DNA of 64,000 nt from Trichoderma breve (lineage: Eukaryota > Ascomycota > Sordariomycetes > Hypocreales > Hypocreaceae). How positions within the stretch are numbered: position 1 is the first letter of the stretch; each line of letters begins with the position of its first letter. The position numbers and the translations under genes are program-made. The notes below the pieces were generated by a model. The model ran no database searches, was not told where the DNA came from, and saw nothing but the letters and a program-made list of their open reading frames with translations. The DNA lies in assembly GCF_028502605.1 (NCBI RefSeq), contig NC_079237.1, positions 2,604,001-2,668,000 of the forward strand. The letters run 5' to 3'. This document shows positions 25,801 to 39,983 of the stretch, one piece after another.

Positions 25801-28670
25801 AGTAGTCTCATAATCAGGCTTACAGGTTGTGTCGGCATTCGAGACGTCCATCTCTCCGACAAGGGGGGTGAGGCCTGAATCCCGTCCAGGCTGGTTCAAA
25901 CTAGATCCGGTACCTGAAAGGATCTCTAACTGGTTGGTATTGGATTTCCGATTTTTTAAGCCAAGCATCTGATTTGATTGCTTCATATCCACCCGTAGAA
26001 TAGCAATCTGCTCCTTTGGAAGAGATGAAAGATTCAAAGCGTTTCTATGGTCTGAATTGGATTGGGCGTTGGAAGATTGACTTAAACGATGAATCTCTTT
26101 TGGGTGACGGAGAGCAGTTGGCGATGTCGTATAATGTGAATATTTACCAACTTTGGTTCTCGTTTCTGCTGGTGACAACCTGAATCTCGAGATCTCTACA
26201 TCATCATCATCTTGTTGGTCTTTTTCTCCCCTTTCTTTCTGTTCGGTTGATTTACCCGCGACCTGACGTGAAGCCCTTGTCAATGGAGCAGGGACGGCAT
26301 TGGGAATCTCAGCCAACTTAGTTGCTCTCGTTGAACGAGGGATAGACTTCTCTCTGCGGAATCCATCGATATTAGACGGGCTATAAGATGGATTACAGGA
26401 AGTTTGAGACTTTTCGAGGTGATATTTCAGGCCAATATCATTCTTCCAAGTCCTGCCACATTTGTCACATTTCCATCCTTTGCGTTTGGCTGTGTCATTG
26501 GTGAAAGACTCAGCCTGCCCCCTGTTACTAAGGCGGCTTGATCCCCGGCCACGCCCCCGGCCCCGGCCACGACCTATTGAATGAGAGGATTCTGTAGGCA
26601 CTCGTATATCAGGTGATAGCGATGTATTCAAGGCTTGAGTCACATCGCCAGTGAGAATGTCCGGTGCTGCTTCTGTTGTTGCTGACGCGGATTCAAGGAG
26701 ATCAGTTTGTTGACTAGCCGCCTGTGGTTTAAGAGGCGGGCTCGTGAGTTCTTTGAGAGCATCCTGTGGTGCTTTCAGTTTGATGATCATCGAGTCTCTC
26801 GCATCACTGTGGTCTTCATTTATGAGATGAACGCCGGTATGACTGCTATGCGATGCCTCTTGTGGACTGTTTTGATCACTACTCTGATCAAATTGATGCT
26901 CTGATCTAATCTTTCGAGGCCTGCCTCTCTGTCTCCTTTGAGATAAGTTGGATTGACTGAGATTAGCTAGCTTTGAACTCCCAATGGAGTACAATTCTTG
27001 TGAGAACCCATATGATAGGCGTGAGTCGGTCCGTTGCTCCTGATCCTCCTGTTCGTCGATACTCGTTGGCAAAGTATCGGGCGATTGAAGCACCCAGAGC
27101 GAAGCCTGTGGAAGAGATGGCAACGAGTATCTATATGATGCGACTTTTCCAGCTCTCGAGTGCTCGCTTCTCACTTGAAGATGCTGTAGCTGAGCCGGTT
27201 GGATACATGGCGTAGAAATACATGTCGTTAAAGAGGATAGAAAACGTGTGAAAGATACACCTAGCGTAAGCCCATACACATCTGGATTCGTCAAACCTGC
27301 CTCGCCGCATGCCATTATGCTTTTTGCGATAGTAGCAGCCAAGGGTTGATCCGATGACCACGTTGGGGCGACCTCTAGACATTTCGAAGAGGCAGATTGA
27401 TTGAAAAAAGAGTCGGTAACGTCGTGACTATCTTGACTATAGAGTTCGCTGGATCTAGCGAGCTTGCCGGCTCGTTTTCCAGTTGCGAGGAATATAGACC
27501 AGTCCTTGGGTGTCAGATCGCGATTGAACTGAACACAGTCATTAAACACTTTGTTGTTCAACTTTGCAGCAACATAACGAATCGCATCTCGCGCATTCAG
27601 AAACCGGCAGACTTTAGAAACCACTTTCATTTGCCATCGCATGCCAAGAACACCCAACTTAGATTTCAAGTCTTGCATTCGTAAAACACCCCATTCCTTA
27701 CAGATTGCCATGATAGTGGTTGCTAACGCTGTGTAATCGACAGACTCCCCAGTCCATCTTGTGTGCCAAGGAACGGCCTCGAGGTTGATGGCAAGGACCT
27801 GGCGGGAAAGATTCATCTCGGCTTCCGGTTCCGCGGCTGCGCTCCTGTCCTTTGGCAACGGGGGAGCAAACAATTTGAGCCACATCTTGCTTGTTTTTGT
27901 TCCCCGAACAAGAGTCGTTCGCTTGGTTATATACCCTTTCTTGACTAGTGCATCCGTTCGCTTTGGTACTGAGCGCTTGTCTTGGTCAACTAGGCGACCA
28001 AGGTCACCTTGCAATATCCCCTGCGCTTTCGTCGAAGCGATGCCCAGAAGCAAGAGCCATTCGGAACGAGGAACGCGCTTATAATCTATCGCGTGTCCCG
28101 TGATAGCCTCCCACATTATCTCCGGAGAAGCGTATATTCGAATGTCACTACCTTCGCCAGGCCCCGAGGCAGTAGAGCCAACAGCTTGCTGCGCTCGCCC
28201 ATTGCCGTTGACAGAATCTACCTCTCGACGAGTGTTACGACCCTTGCTGAGATTTTCCAATGCCAACACCTCTGAGAACATCAAGTGATTGAACTTTCGG
28301 CGAGGCCCAATGGATATGTCGGTCCGTCGGACAAGCCATTTCCAAATTGTGGCGACTGCATGATCAGAGGATTTCGATCCTAGATCCTGAAGATTGACGT
28401 CTTGGTTGTTGTGAAAAGAAGCAGCACTGTCAGACAGACAGAGTGCTAATTTCGCAGCATCATTGAATTCCGAGATTGATAGACCTATGTGGTAAGCATT
28501 AACAACCGTTATCCGATGATTATATAGCTATCTCAACGTGCTAGAACAAGATTCTTAATTTTGGTGACAAAGGCAAAATAGTGCAATGCAAAGAAGACCA
28601 TACCCTGTTCACCGGCACATGAGATGACGAGCAATAGACGAGCGATTAGCCCTTCGAGTTCCAGAGCCAT
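22825..28670 (-). CDS. TFC3: TFIIIC large subunit (tau138/Tfc3/Sfc3), B-block binding
   Basis: Two exons on the minus strand, 28,670-28,604 and 28,484-22,825, give 1,908 residues. Exon 1 encodes MALELEGLIARLLLVISCAGEQG, joined to LSISEFNDAAKLAL and IWKWLVRRTDISIGPRRKFNHLMFSEVLAL as in other Tfc3 proteins. The B-block TFIIIC winged-helix domain is at about residues 140-225 (RSEWLLLLGIASTKAQGILQGDL). A basic QRGRPRKI AT-hook lies near residue 540, a GRGRGRGRG run near 660, and a C2HC zinc finger (CDKCGRTW...H...C) near 691-717; the C-terminal half is helical. The protein recognises the B box of tRNA genes and recruits TFIIIB and RNA polymerase III. Length fits the filamentous fungal family. The 119-base intron 28,485-28,603 keeps phase. 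The start codon lies about 200 bases from the AT-rich block. Confidence 0.9.
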
Positions 28671-29148
28671 AATATATTATAGTATATGAGAGTACGCATT
28701 GTAAAAGGTTGATGAGCAAGGTTGGTATAGTAGGACCTTGTGTTGTGGATAATGAAAGACAGAGCTATCGCTGAGTCCCACTTGGAGCTCTATCCCACAA
28801 GGATCACAAATGTTAGTTTGGTATAAGACCCGTTTTATTGCATGAAGTGGGGCGAAGTGCATCAAGTTATACTAGTATTTAGTATATGTTGGAAATAGTA
28901 GATTAATTAATTAAAGCATAGGAATCAGGTTATAAAGAGCCTTATATTAATATAAAGGAAAATACTTTTAAATTAGTTTTTTATAATTATTTAATAATAA
29001 AAAAATATATTATTTTATAAGTTTTATAATTATTAAAAATCAAGTTAATAAAAAATAATAATAAATAAATAGAAAATAAATAAAAAATAATTATAATATA
29101 ATTATATAATAAATATAACTTTTATATAAATATATAATAATAAAGTAA

Positions 29149-29275
29149 TTATATTTATATAAAAGTTATATTTATATAAAAGTTATATTTATATAAAAGT
29201 TATATTTATATAAAAGTTATATTTATATAAAAGTTATATTTATATAAAAGTTATATTTATATAAAAGTTATATTT
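29149..29275. repeat. 17-bp tandem array
   Basis: About seven copies of TTATATTTATATAAAAG run head to tail with almost no variation, ending where a dispersed repeat copy begins. Confidence 0.9.
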
Positions 29276-29924
29276 ATTATTAAAAAAATTATAATAATTA
29301 AATTAAAGAAAAATTATATTTAAATTTTTAATTTAAAATTTAAAATTAATTTATAATAATTAATTTTATTATTATATTAATAATTAATTATTTAAATTAT
29401 TTAAAAAATATAATAATTAAAGTTAATAAATAACTTATATTAATTTATTTTTTATTAATAAATTAAGTTATAATTTATTTAAGTATATATTAATTAAGTA
29501 ATTATAAAATATTTAAAATATAATATAATATTTTTTTATTAATTTTATTTTTAAAGTTAACTATAATAGCTTTATATTTTATTTTATAATTATATTATTT
29601 AATTTTTAATATATAATATTTTTTTTTTATTTTTTATTTATAAATTTTAAATTATTTTTACTAAATTTTTATTTATAAATATTAATATAATATTAATATT
29701 TTAAAATATTAAAAAAAATTTAGTTTTTTTTTTATTTTTTATAAAAATAAAAAATATATAAATTAAATATATTTTAAATTATTAAAGTAAATAAATATTA
29801 TAAATATAATTATAATATTATATTTTTTTTATAAAAATATAAATATTAAAAAAATATAAATTTAATATTTATTTTATTTAATATTAATAATATATTTTAT
29901 AAAAAATTATATATAAAAGTTATA

Positions 29925-30725
29925 TTTATTATTAAAAAAAATTAATAAAATTATAATAATTAAATTAAAGAAAAATTATATTTTAATTTTTAATTTAAAA
30001 TCTAAAATTAATTTATAATTTAATTTAATTAATTATAATTAATTAAATTAAACTTTAAAAATTTAAGTTATAAAATATAATTAATAAAAGTTTAAAATTA
30101 AATTTAAAATATATATATTAAATAATTTAAATAATAGAATTTAAATATAATATAATTATTTAATAAATATAAAATACTAAATATTAATAATATATTTAAT
30201 ATTTTATATATTTTTAAAATATATATATATTTATACTTTAAGTTTATAATTTATAATTTAATAACTTAATAAAATTAAATAAACTTAATTTTTTTTTTAA
30301 GTTATAAAAAGTAATAATAATTTTATTTAAAAATAAATTATATATATAATATTTTTAAAATTAAAAAACTATTTAATAAAATTATATATTTTATATAAAA
30401 ATAATAAATTTTTTTAATAAAAAATAAATTAATAATTAATATATATTTATTATAAATAATTATAATAATTAAAAATAATAAAAAATTAATTATAATTATA
30501 ATTAAAATAATAATAATTATTATAAAAATTTATAATAAAAATATTATTAATATTATAAAAAAAATTAATTAAAATTTTTTTTAAAAAAAAAAATTTAAAT
30601 TAATTATAAAAAAAAATAAATTAATTAAATTAATTAATAATTATTAATTATTAAATAAAAATTTAATAATAATTTATTATTTTGATTTTAATTAAGTAAT
30701 TTATTTTTTATACTTAAGAAAAAAA
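29925..30725 (-). repeat. Dispersed ~0.8-kb AT repeat, copy 1 (inverted)
   Basis: This stretch, read on the minus strand, matches 32,182-32,965 and 51,203-51,955. Shared landmarks include TTAAGTATAAAAAATAAATT at one end and AAAGTTATATTTATTATTAA at the other. A truncated copy of the same end lies at about 29,267-29,400. Confidence 0.75.
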
Positions 30726-31530
30726 AATATATAATAATATTATTATTATAAATTTTTATAAAGAGTTTTTAAATATTATTATAATTTTTTTATTAATTTT
30801 TTTTATAATTTAGTTAAAGTAAAATTATAAAAAATATAATATTAAAAAATAAAAAAATATAATAATTTAATTTTTAATTAAAATATAAAAATAATTAATT
30901 TATAAAATAATATTATATAATAAAAATTTATTATTAATAATAAACTTTTTTTTAAATATTAATTAAAAAAATTTAAATTTAAGTTTTTTTATATTAATAA
31001 AAAATATTTTTTTTATTATTTTCTGAATTAATTTTATTTTATTTAATATTTTTAAATTATTAAATTTATTTTAAATTTTATTTTTATAAAAAAAATTTTT
31101 AAAATTATTTTTAAATAATAAAAATTATTTTTAAATAATTAAAATTATTAATAAATTTTTATATATTTTTATTTTTATTATAGTTTTTTTATTTAATAAA
31201 ATATTATTATTTTTTTTTTTTTATATTATAGTTTTTTTTATTTTATAAAGTATTTTTATTATTTTTATTATTTATTAAAGTTAAATTTAATAATAATAAT
31301 TATTTTAATTTTAATTTTTTTTAATTATTTTTTTAATAATTTTATTATAAATAGTTTTTTTAATATTTTTATTTATTAAAGTTTTTTTTTAATAATAAAG
31401 TATAAAAAATAAAATATAATTTAATAATTTTAAATAATTTAAATTTATAATTTATTTTTTTAATTTTTTATAAAAACTTTATAAAATTTAAATTTATAAT
31501 AATTAAGTTTATTATTTATTTATTTATTTT

Positions 31531-31718
31531 AATATTAAAATACTTTTTATTTATTTTATATATATTAAAATACTTTTTATATATTTTATATATATTAAAA
31601 TACTTATTATTTATTTTATATATAATAAAATACTTATTATTTATTTTATATATATTAAAATACTTATTATTTATTTTATATATATTAAAATACTTATTAT
31701 TTATTTTATATATATTAA
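31531..31718. repeat. 30-bp tandem array
   Basis: About six copies of a 30-base unit containing TTAAAATACTTATTATTTAT. The period is exactly half the 60-base line and so is easy to see. Confidence 0.9.
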
Positions 31719-31784
31719 AGTAAATAAATTATATTTTTTTAAAAAAAAATTTAAAATTTTTTTTTAATTTATATATTTATTTTT

Positions 31785-32175
31785 TTCTTAAATATAAAAA
31801 ATAAATTATTTAACTAAAATTAAAATAATAAATTATTCTTAAGTTTTTATTTAATAATTATTAATTAATTATAATTTAATTAATTTATATTTTTTTATAA
31901 TTAATTTAAATTATTTTTTTTTTATTTTTTTTATTTTTTTAAATTTTAATAAACTTTTTTTATAATATTAATAATATTTTTATTATAAATTTTTATAATA
32001 ATTATTATTATTTTAATTATAATTATAATTAATTTTTTATTATTTTTAATTATTATAATTATTTATAATATATATTAATTATTAATTTATTTTATAATTA
32101 TTAAAAAAATATATTATTTTTATAATATATTATTTTATTAAGTAGTTTTTTAATTTTAAAAATATTATATATATA
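31785..32175 (+). repeat. Dispersed AT repeat, partial copy
   Basis: It matches the first ~400 bases of the ~0.8-kb family (TTAAATATAAAAAATAAATT through ATATATATAATTTATTT). A second, longer copy follows in the same orientation at 32,182. Confidence 0.75.
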
Positions 32176-32181
32176 ATTTAT

Positions 32182-32965
32182 TTCTCCTAAGTATAAAAAA
32201 TAAATTACTTAATTAAAATTAAAATAATAAATTATTATTAAACTTTTATTTAGTAATTATTAACTAGCTTAATTAATTTATATTTTTTTTATAATTAATT
32301 TTAAATTATTTTTTTTTACTTTTTTTATTTTTTAAACTTTAGTAAATTTTTTTATAATATTAATAATATTTTTATTATAAGTTTTTATAATAATAATTAT
32401 TATTTTAGTTATAATTATAATTAGTTTTTTATTATTTTTAATTATTATAATTATTTATAGTAAATATATATTAATTATTAATTTATTTTTAATTATTAAA
32501 AAAGTTTATTATTTTTATATAAAGTATATTATTTCTTTAAGTAGTTTTTTATATTATATATATAATTTATTTTTAAATATTATTATTATTTTTTATAACT
32601 TAATAAAAAAATATAATAAATTTATTTAATTTAGTTAAATTATTAAACTATAAATTATAAGCTTAAAGTTAATTATATTATACTTAAATTTTATTATTTA
32701 AGCTTTTTTATATATATATTTATATTATATTTAAACTTTATTATTTAGGTTATTTTATATATATATATTTTAAATTTAAATTTAAATTTTAATATAATAA
32801 TAATTATATTTTATAACTTAAATTTTTAAAATTTAATTTAGTTAACTATAGTTAATTAAATTAAATTATAAATTAATTTTAGATTTTAAACTAAAAGCTA
32901 AAGTATTATTTTTTTTAACTTAGTTATTATAATTTTACTTACTTTTTTAATAATAAATATAACTT
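32182..32965 (+). repeat. Dispersed ~0.8-kb AT repeat, copy 2
   Basis: A full-length-looking copy, running from CTCCTAAGTATAAAAAATAA to AATAATAAATATAACTTTTA. It is opposite in orientation to the copy at 29,925-30,725, so the two form a large imperfect inverted repeat. Confidence 0.75.
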
Positions 32966-34858
32966 TTATATATAATTTATTTTTAAGTAAAATTATTATT
33001 ATTTTTTCTAATTTAATAAAAAAATATTTGTTTAATTTAATTAAGTTATTAAATTATAAATTATAATATTTAAAATTAATTATATTATATTTAAATTTTA
33101 TTATTTAAATTAATTTATATATTTTAAATTTAATTATTTTTATTTTATTAACTTTTTTAATAATAAATATTATTTATTTTTTATATTTTTATATATAATA
33201 TATTATAAAATTACTTTTTTTATATATTATTTAATTTTTTTTTAAATTTATAATATTATTAAGTTTATTATATAATTTTAGTAATTTTTTTATAATTATA
33301 TAATTTATATTTAAAAATAAAAATATTTTTTTTTATATATTATTTTTTAAATATTTATACCTTATTATTAAATATAAAATATATTAATTTTATTGTAATA
33401 TTCTTAAAAAAATATATTTCTATTTTAAAAATTTAATATATTTTATAATTTTTATAAAAAATATATTATTATTTTTTAATTTTAAAAATAAAATTAATTT
33501 ATTATTATTTTAAAAAACTTTAGTTATTAAATTATAAAATTTATATAATAAAATTTTTTTCTTAAGTATAAATAATAAATTATTTAAAAAAAATTAATTA
33601 TAAAAAAACTTTTATATTATTTTAATAATTTTTTTAATAATTTTTTAATATTTTTACTTAATTTAAGGTTTTTAATATTTTTTAATTAATTTAATTTATA
33701 TTTTATTTATTTAATTTTAGTTTTTTTTTTAAAAAGAATTTTTAATTATAAATTTATAATTTTATTAATTATAAATTTAATTATTTATTTAGCTATTTTA
33801 TTATATTAAGTTATAATTAAGTTATAATTATTATATATATTATTTAATAAATTTATATAATAAATATATTAATATATATACTAAGTTAAAAACTTTTATA
33901 AAAGTTATTTTTTTTAATTAATAAAATAAATTTTTTAATAACTTTATTTAAGTATAATAAAAAAAAATTAAAGTATATTATTTTATTATATAGTTTTTTA
34001 TATTATATATATAATTTATTTTTAAAAATTATTATTATTTTTTATAATTTAATAAAAAAATATTTATTTAATTTAGTTAAGTTACTAAGTTATAAATTAT
34101 AGTATTTAAAATAAAATTAATATATTATATTTAAACTTTATTATTAAAATTATTTTATATACTTTAAGTTTAATTTTAACTTTTAATTAATTATATTTTA
34201 TAACTTAAAATTTTAAAATTTAATTTAATTAATCATAATTTTTATAAAGAATATTATATAAATTTATATATATTATTATAATTAATATTATATTTTATAA
34301 TAAAAATATAATATTATACTTAAGTATTATATTTTAAATAATTAAATATTTTTAAAATAATTTTTTTTTAAAAATTTATATTAATTTATTAAATTGAAGT
34401 TTTTTTATAATTTAAATTATATTTAAATTATATTTAAATTATATTTAAATTATAAATTTTATTATTATTATATTTTTAATTTTATAATTATTTAAATTTA
34501 TAAATAATATTAATAATTTATTTAAATTATTTTTAAATTTTAATAATTTTCTTAAATTAATAATTTTAAATTATATAATTATTTTTATTATAATTATAAT
34601 AAATAAGTTTTTTATTATAATAATAATAAAATTTATTTATTTAAGCTTTATTTTATAAATATAAATATTTTTTTTATATTATTTTTTACTTTAGTTAATT
34701 TTATAATAATATAGAATAAAAAAGTATAATTTTTTTTATATTTTTTTTAATATTTATATTATTAATTATTAATTTTAATAGTTTTAAATATATATTTTTA
34801 AAAATTATTAAAATAATTAATTATTTATAATTTATTTTTTATTAATTTTTTATATTTT

Positions 34859-35019
34859 TATAAAAATACTTTATTAAAAATATATATTTTTATAAAAATA
34901 CTTTATTAAAAATATATATTTTTATAAAAATACTTTATTAAAAATATATATTTTTATAAAAATACTTTATTAAAAATATATATTTTTATAAAAATACTTT
35001 ATTAAAAATATATATTTTT
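34859..35019. repeat. 32-bp tandem array
   Basis: Five copies of a 32-base unit containing TAAAAATACTTTATTAAAAA, nearly identical. Confidence 0.9.
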
Positions 35020-36385
35020 ATTTAAATATTAAAAAAATTTAAATAATTTAAAAAATATATTTAAATATAATTTTTTTAATAAAAATATTTAAGTTTTTAT
35101 TTTATAATTTATTTTTTATTAATTATTTTAAAAATTAATTAAAATATAATTTTAAAATTTATATAATTTTAATATATTTTTTTTTAAATTTAAATTAATT
35201 AAATATAATTTTTTTATATAATTAAAAATAAAAAAAATTTAATTTTAATAATTAAAAATAAAAAAGAGTATTTTTAATAATTAAAACTTAATTATTATTA
35301 ATAATATAATAAATCTTAAGTTAATTTAAAAAAATTTATATAATATTAATTTTTTTAATAAAAAGTTTTAATTACTTAAGTTTATTTATTTTAATAATTT
35401 TAATATTTTAAATTAATTTTAAATTATTTTTAATAAATTATTTTATATTTAAAGTTTTTTTTAAAATTATTATAAAACTTTTAAAAATAATAATAAATTT
35501 AAAAATTAATTAAAAAATTATAATATATTTTTATTATTTAAAAATATAATAATAATAATATTATTATTATTATTAATATTTATATATATATAATTATTAT
35601 TATTTTTTTTATTTATTTTTTTATATAAAAAAAAACTTTTAAAATAAAAAAAGAATTTTAAAATAAAAAAAACTTATATATTATATTTTTACTTTAAAAA
35701 TAACTTAAAGTTACTTTAATTTTATTTTTTTAAAGAAAATATATTATTATATAAAATTTATTTTTTTTTAAATTTTTAAAATTTTTATATTTATAAATAA
35801 AACTTTTTATTTTATATTATTTTATTATTTTATTATTTTATTTTTAATTTAAATATAAATAATAAAATAATTATAAATATTTTTAATTTTATTTTTAATT
35901 TTAGTTTTATTTATTTTTTTTATTATTTAATAATTAAATATTTTTTTTAAATTTATTTTTTATATATTTATAATTTATTTTTAAAATAAGTTTTATTTAT
36001 ATTTATTTTTAAAATTACTAATATAATTAAATAAAATATTTATTTTTATAAATATTTTCTTTTAATTTTAAAAAACTATTTATATTTATTTTAAATTACT
36101 TAATATAATTTAAATATTTAATTTTATTTATATTAAAATTTTATTTTTTATTTTTTTAAAATATTATATTTAATTTTACTTTTTTTTTTTAAATATAGTA
36201 TTATTTTATTATATATACTAAAATAAATATATTTTAATATTTAAATAAACTTTATTAAGTTAATTTAATTATTTATTTAATTAATTTTTAATATTATATT
36301 TTATTTAAAATAGTTTTTATTATAATATATATTTATTTTATTTTTAACTTAAAGTTATTTTTAATTTAATTTATAAAAGTATTTT

Positions 36386-36387
<2 letters not shown>

Positions 36388-36457
<70 letters not shown>
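36388..36457. repeat. (AAT)n microsatellite
   Basis: An uninterrupted run of about 23 AAT triplets. Confidence 0.95.
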
Positions 36458-36589
36458 TAAATTATTTTTTTTTTAAAAAAAAAACTAAAACAATTTTAAA
36501 ATTAATTTATATTTAATTTATAATTACTTTAAAAAATATTATTATTATATTTATTTTTTTTATTTTTTTTATTTTTTTTTAATTTTTTT

Positions 36590-36860
36590 ATAATAAACTA
36601 GCTTTATAGTAACTATAAATAAATATATAAATTAATAAAATTATTATTTTTAAAAAAGAAATATAATAAAAATATATAACTTATATTTTAATTAATATAT
36701 AATTAAATATACCTTAGGTTTATCTTAAGTTTAAAATAAGCCTAAGTTAAGTTTATATTATTTTAAATTATTATTAATTTAAATATAACTAAAGTTTAAG
36801 TTAAACTTAAGTTATTATTAATTTAAGTATAATTTAAATTTATAATTTTTTTTTAAAAAT
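36590..36860. repeat. Left member of a 7-kb-spaced direct repeat pair (LTR-like)
   Basis: About 260 bases align with 43,610-43,880 in the same orientation, including TATACCTTAGGTTTAT and the following TAAGTTAAGTTTATATTATT. The pair and its 7.0-kb spacing fit the two LTRs of one mutated retrotransposon. Confidence 0.65.
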
Positions 36861-37004
36861 TTTTATTTTTTTATTATTTTAAATTAATTCCTTTTATTTT
36901 TAAATTATATTTATTTTAAATCTTTTTTATAATTTATTTTTTTTATAATATTTTTATATTAAAAATAAATAAAAGTTTATTTAAATTTAAAAATAATTTA
37001 TTTA

Positions 37005-37043
<39 letters not shown>

Positions 37044-37145
37044 TTATTTAATTTTTAATATATATTTTTTCTATTATTTTCCTATAGTTTTTATATTATT
37101 TAATTATTATATTTTATATTTAAATAAAATTTAAGTTATATTATT

Positions 37146-37255
37146 TAATTTTTTATATAAATATTATTTAATCTTTTATATAAATATTATTTAATCTTTT
37201 ATATAAATATTATTTAATCTTTTATATAAATATTATTTAATTTTTTATATAAATT
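37146..37255. repeat. 23-bp tandem array
   Basis: About 4.6 copies of CTTTTATATAAATATTATTT followed by AAT. Confidence 0.85.
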
Positions 37256-39849
37256 TACTTTTTTATAATATAAGTTTTATATAAACCTTTATTATTTACT
37301 ATAAATTTTAATATAAACTTAAGTTTAATTCCCTTTATTAAAATACTATTATTATTAATTATATTAATATATTTTAAATTATATTGTACTTACTTTTTTA
37401 TTATTTTTTTATTTATATTACTAATAAATTTTTAAATATTATTTTTTATTTTTATTATAATTATATTAATTTTTTAATTATTTTTAATATAATAATTTAT
37501 TATATTTTTAATATAAATAAAAACTATATTATTTACTATTAATATTATTATATATATAATTAAATTAATAGGTTTTTTATTATTAATTTAAAATTATATT
37601 ATACTTTTTAAAAACTTTAAAAAAATATTATAAATAATAAAAATTATATTATTATATTTATAATAAAAAAAATAAAAATATTTTTAATATTAAAATAAAA
37701 TTATCTTAAGTTTTTATAACTTTAGGTTATTAATTTAAAATTTTTAAAATAATTTTTAAAATAATCTTAAGTAATATTAAATTAGCTTATATAAATATTT
37801 TAATTAAAATAAATACTTTTATTAAATTATTTTAGTTTAATATATTTATTATTATTAAAACTTTTATTTATTAAAATTAATAACTATAGGCTTAGTAATT
37901 TATATAATTTTTTTAAATAAATATTTATTTTTTTAATAAATTTAAATTAAAGTATTAATAAATTTAAAGTATTTTTACTTTATTTTTAAATTTATTTAAT
38001 ATTATATTTATATAATTATAAATTAATATTAATATATATTTTTTAAAGCTTTATAATAAATAAATATCTTTAGCTTAAATTTAACTTAAGTTTAATAATT
38101 AATTTTATTATAATTTAAGTTAAAGTTATTATAATTATTATAATAATTAATTTTACTTTTAATTATATTTATATTACTATTATTAATTTTATTTTTTTAA
38201 TATTTTAATAATTAAAGTAAGTATTTTTTTTCCTAAAGTAACTTTAAATTATATTTTTCTTTAAAATTACTTTTTATTTATTACTTTTTTTATTATTTTA
38301 ATTATTATTATTAAAATATAATTATATTAAATTTTATTTATTTACTATTACTTTTTCTTTATTTTTTATTTTTTAATTTTAATATTTCCTTAATTAAGTT
38401 TATTTATTTATTAATAATTTTTTTTATAATTAAATAAATAATTTTTTATAAAATTTTATAAATTTATTTATAATTTTTTTAATAATAATTTATTATTATA
38501 TTATATATTTCTTTATTTTTTTAAAACTTATTTAATATTTATATATTTTACAAATTATAAAGTAGTTTTTATATTAATATATTATAATTAATTTACTTTA
38601 TAAATACTTTTTAATTTGAATTTTTTTTTTTTAATTTTTTACTTAAAGGATTTTTTTAATTTTATATTTTAAATATATTATTTTTTTTATCAAAATCTAT
38701 ATTAAGTCTAAATAAAAGTTTAATAAAATTTAAAATAAAAAAAAATTAATAATTATTTATTTTATAAAGTTTATATAAGAAATAAAATATATATATTTTA
38801 ATATATTTAATTTAATATTAAATAAACTTTTTATTTTAAGTATTTTATATTTAATAAATTATTAATTAAGTTTTTTACTTACTTAATTTATTTTTAAATT
38901 ATAAATTAATAATTAAATTATATTTTTAATTTAAAAATTTTTTTATAAATTAATATTTATAATTAATATTTTTTTATTATTATTATTATATATATATAAT
39001 TATAACTTAAGTAAGTTTTAAACTTTTTTTTTTAAATTTTAAAAAAATATATTTACTTTTTTCTTTAAGGAAGTTTTATTTATTATTTTTATTAATATAT
39101 ATTATATAAAGTTTATATTAAATTTATTAAATAAAACATTTATATTTATTTTTATTATAAATAAATTTTAATTATTTAAAATAAATTAATAAATTAATAA
39201 ATTAATAAATAATTAAGTTAATTATATTAAAAAAATAAAATTAAAATTTATAATATTATTTATATTTTTTAATTAATATATTTTATATTGTTATTAATTT
39301 ATAAATAATAAATTATTAAAAAAAGTTATTTAGTTTTTATAAATTTATATAATATTATTTAAAACTACTTTACTTAGTTTAATTTATAATTATTAATAAT
39401 TTAAAAAAAAATTATAAAATTTTTATTAATAATTTTAAAATTACTTTATATATACTTTTATTATTATTAAATATATTACCTTTAATTATATATACTTTAA
39501 TAAATAATTAATAATTATTAAATACTTTAAATTATTTATTATTTTTACTAAAATATTAATTATAAAATTAATAAATATTTATCAATAATATTAATTTAAA
39601 ATTAATAATAATTATAATAAACTTTACTTTTATAATTAAAAAAAGTAATTATTATAATAATAATAATTTTATATAAACTTTATTATTATTTATAATATAA
39701 ATTCTTAATAATAAAATTTATAAAATAAGTAAAATATTATATTATAACTTAAGTATTTTATTATAGTATAATTATAAATTTATTAAATTATTATAATAAT
39801 TAAAGGTTTTTAATTTAAGATTTAAAGTTAACTTTAGAAAGTAAATACT

Positions 39850-39983
39850 TTTTATATATTTATATTATAATATATTATTTATTTATATATTTATATTATA
39901 ATATATTATTTATTTATATATTTATATTATAATATATTATTTATTTATATATTTATATTATAATATATTATTTATTTATATAT
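39850..39983. repeat. 31-bp tandem array
   Basis: About 4.3 copies of a unit containing TATATTTATATTATAATATA. Confidence 0.85.
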
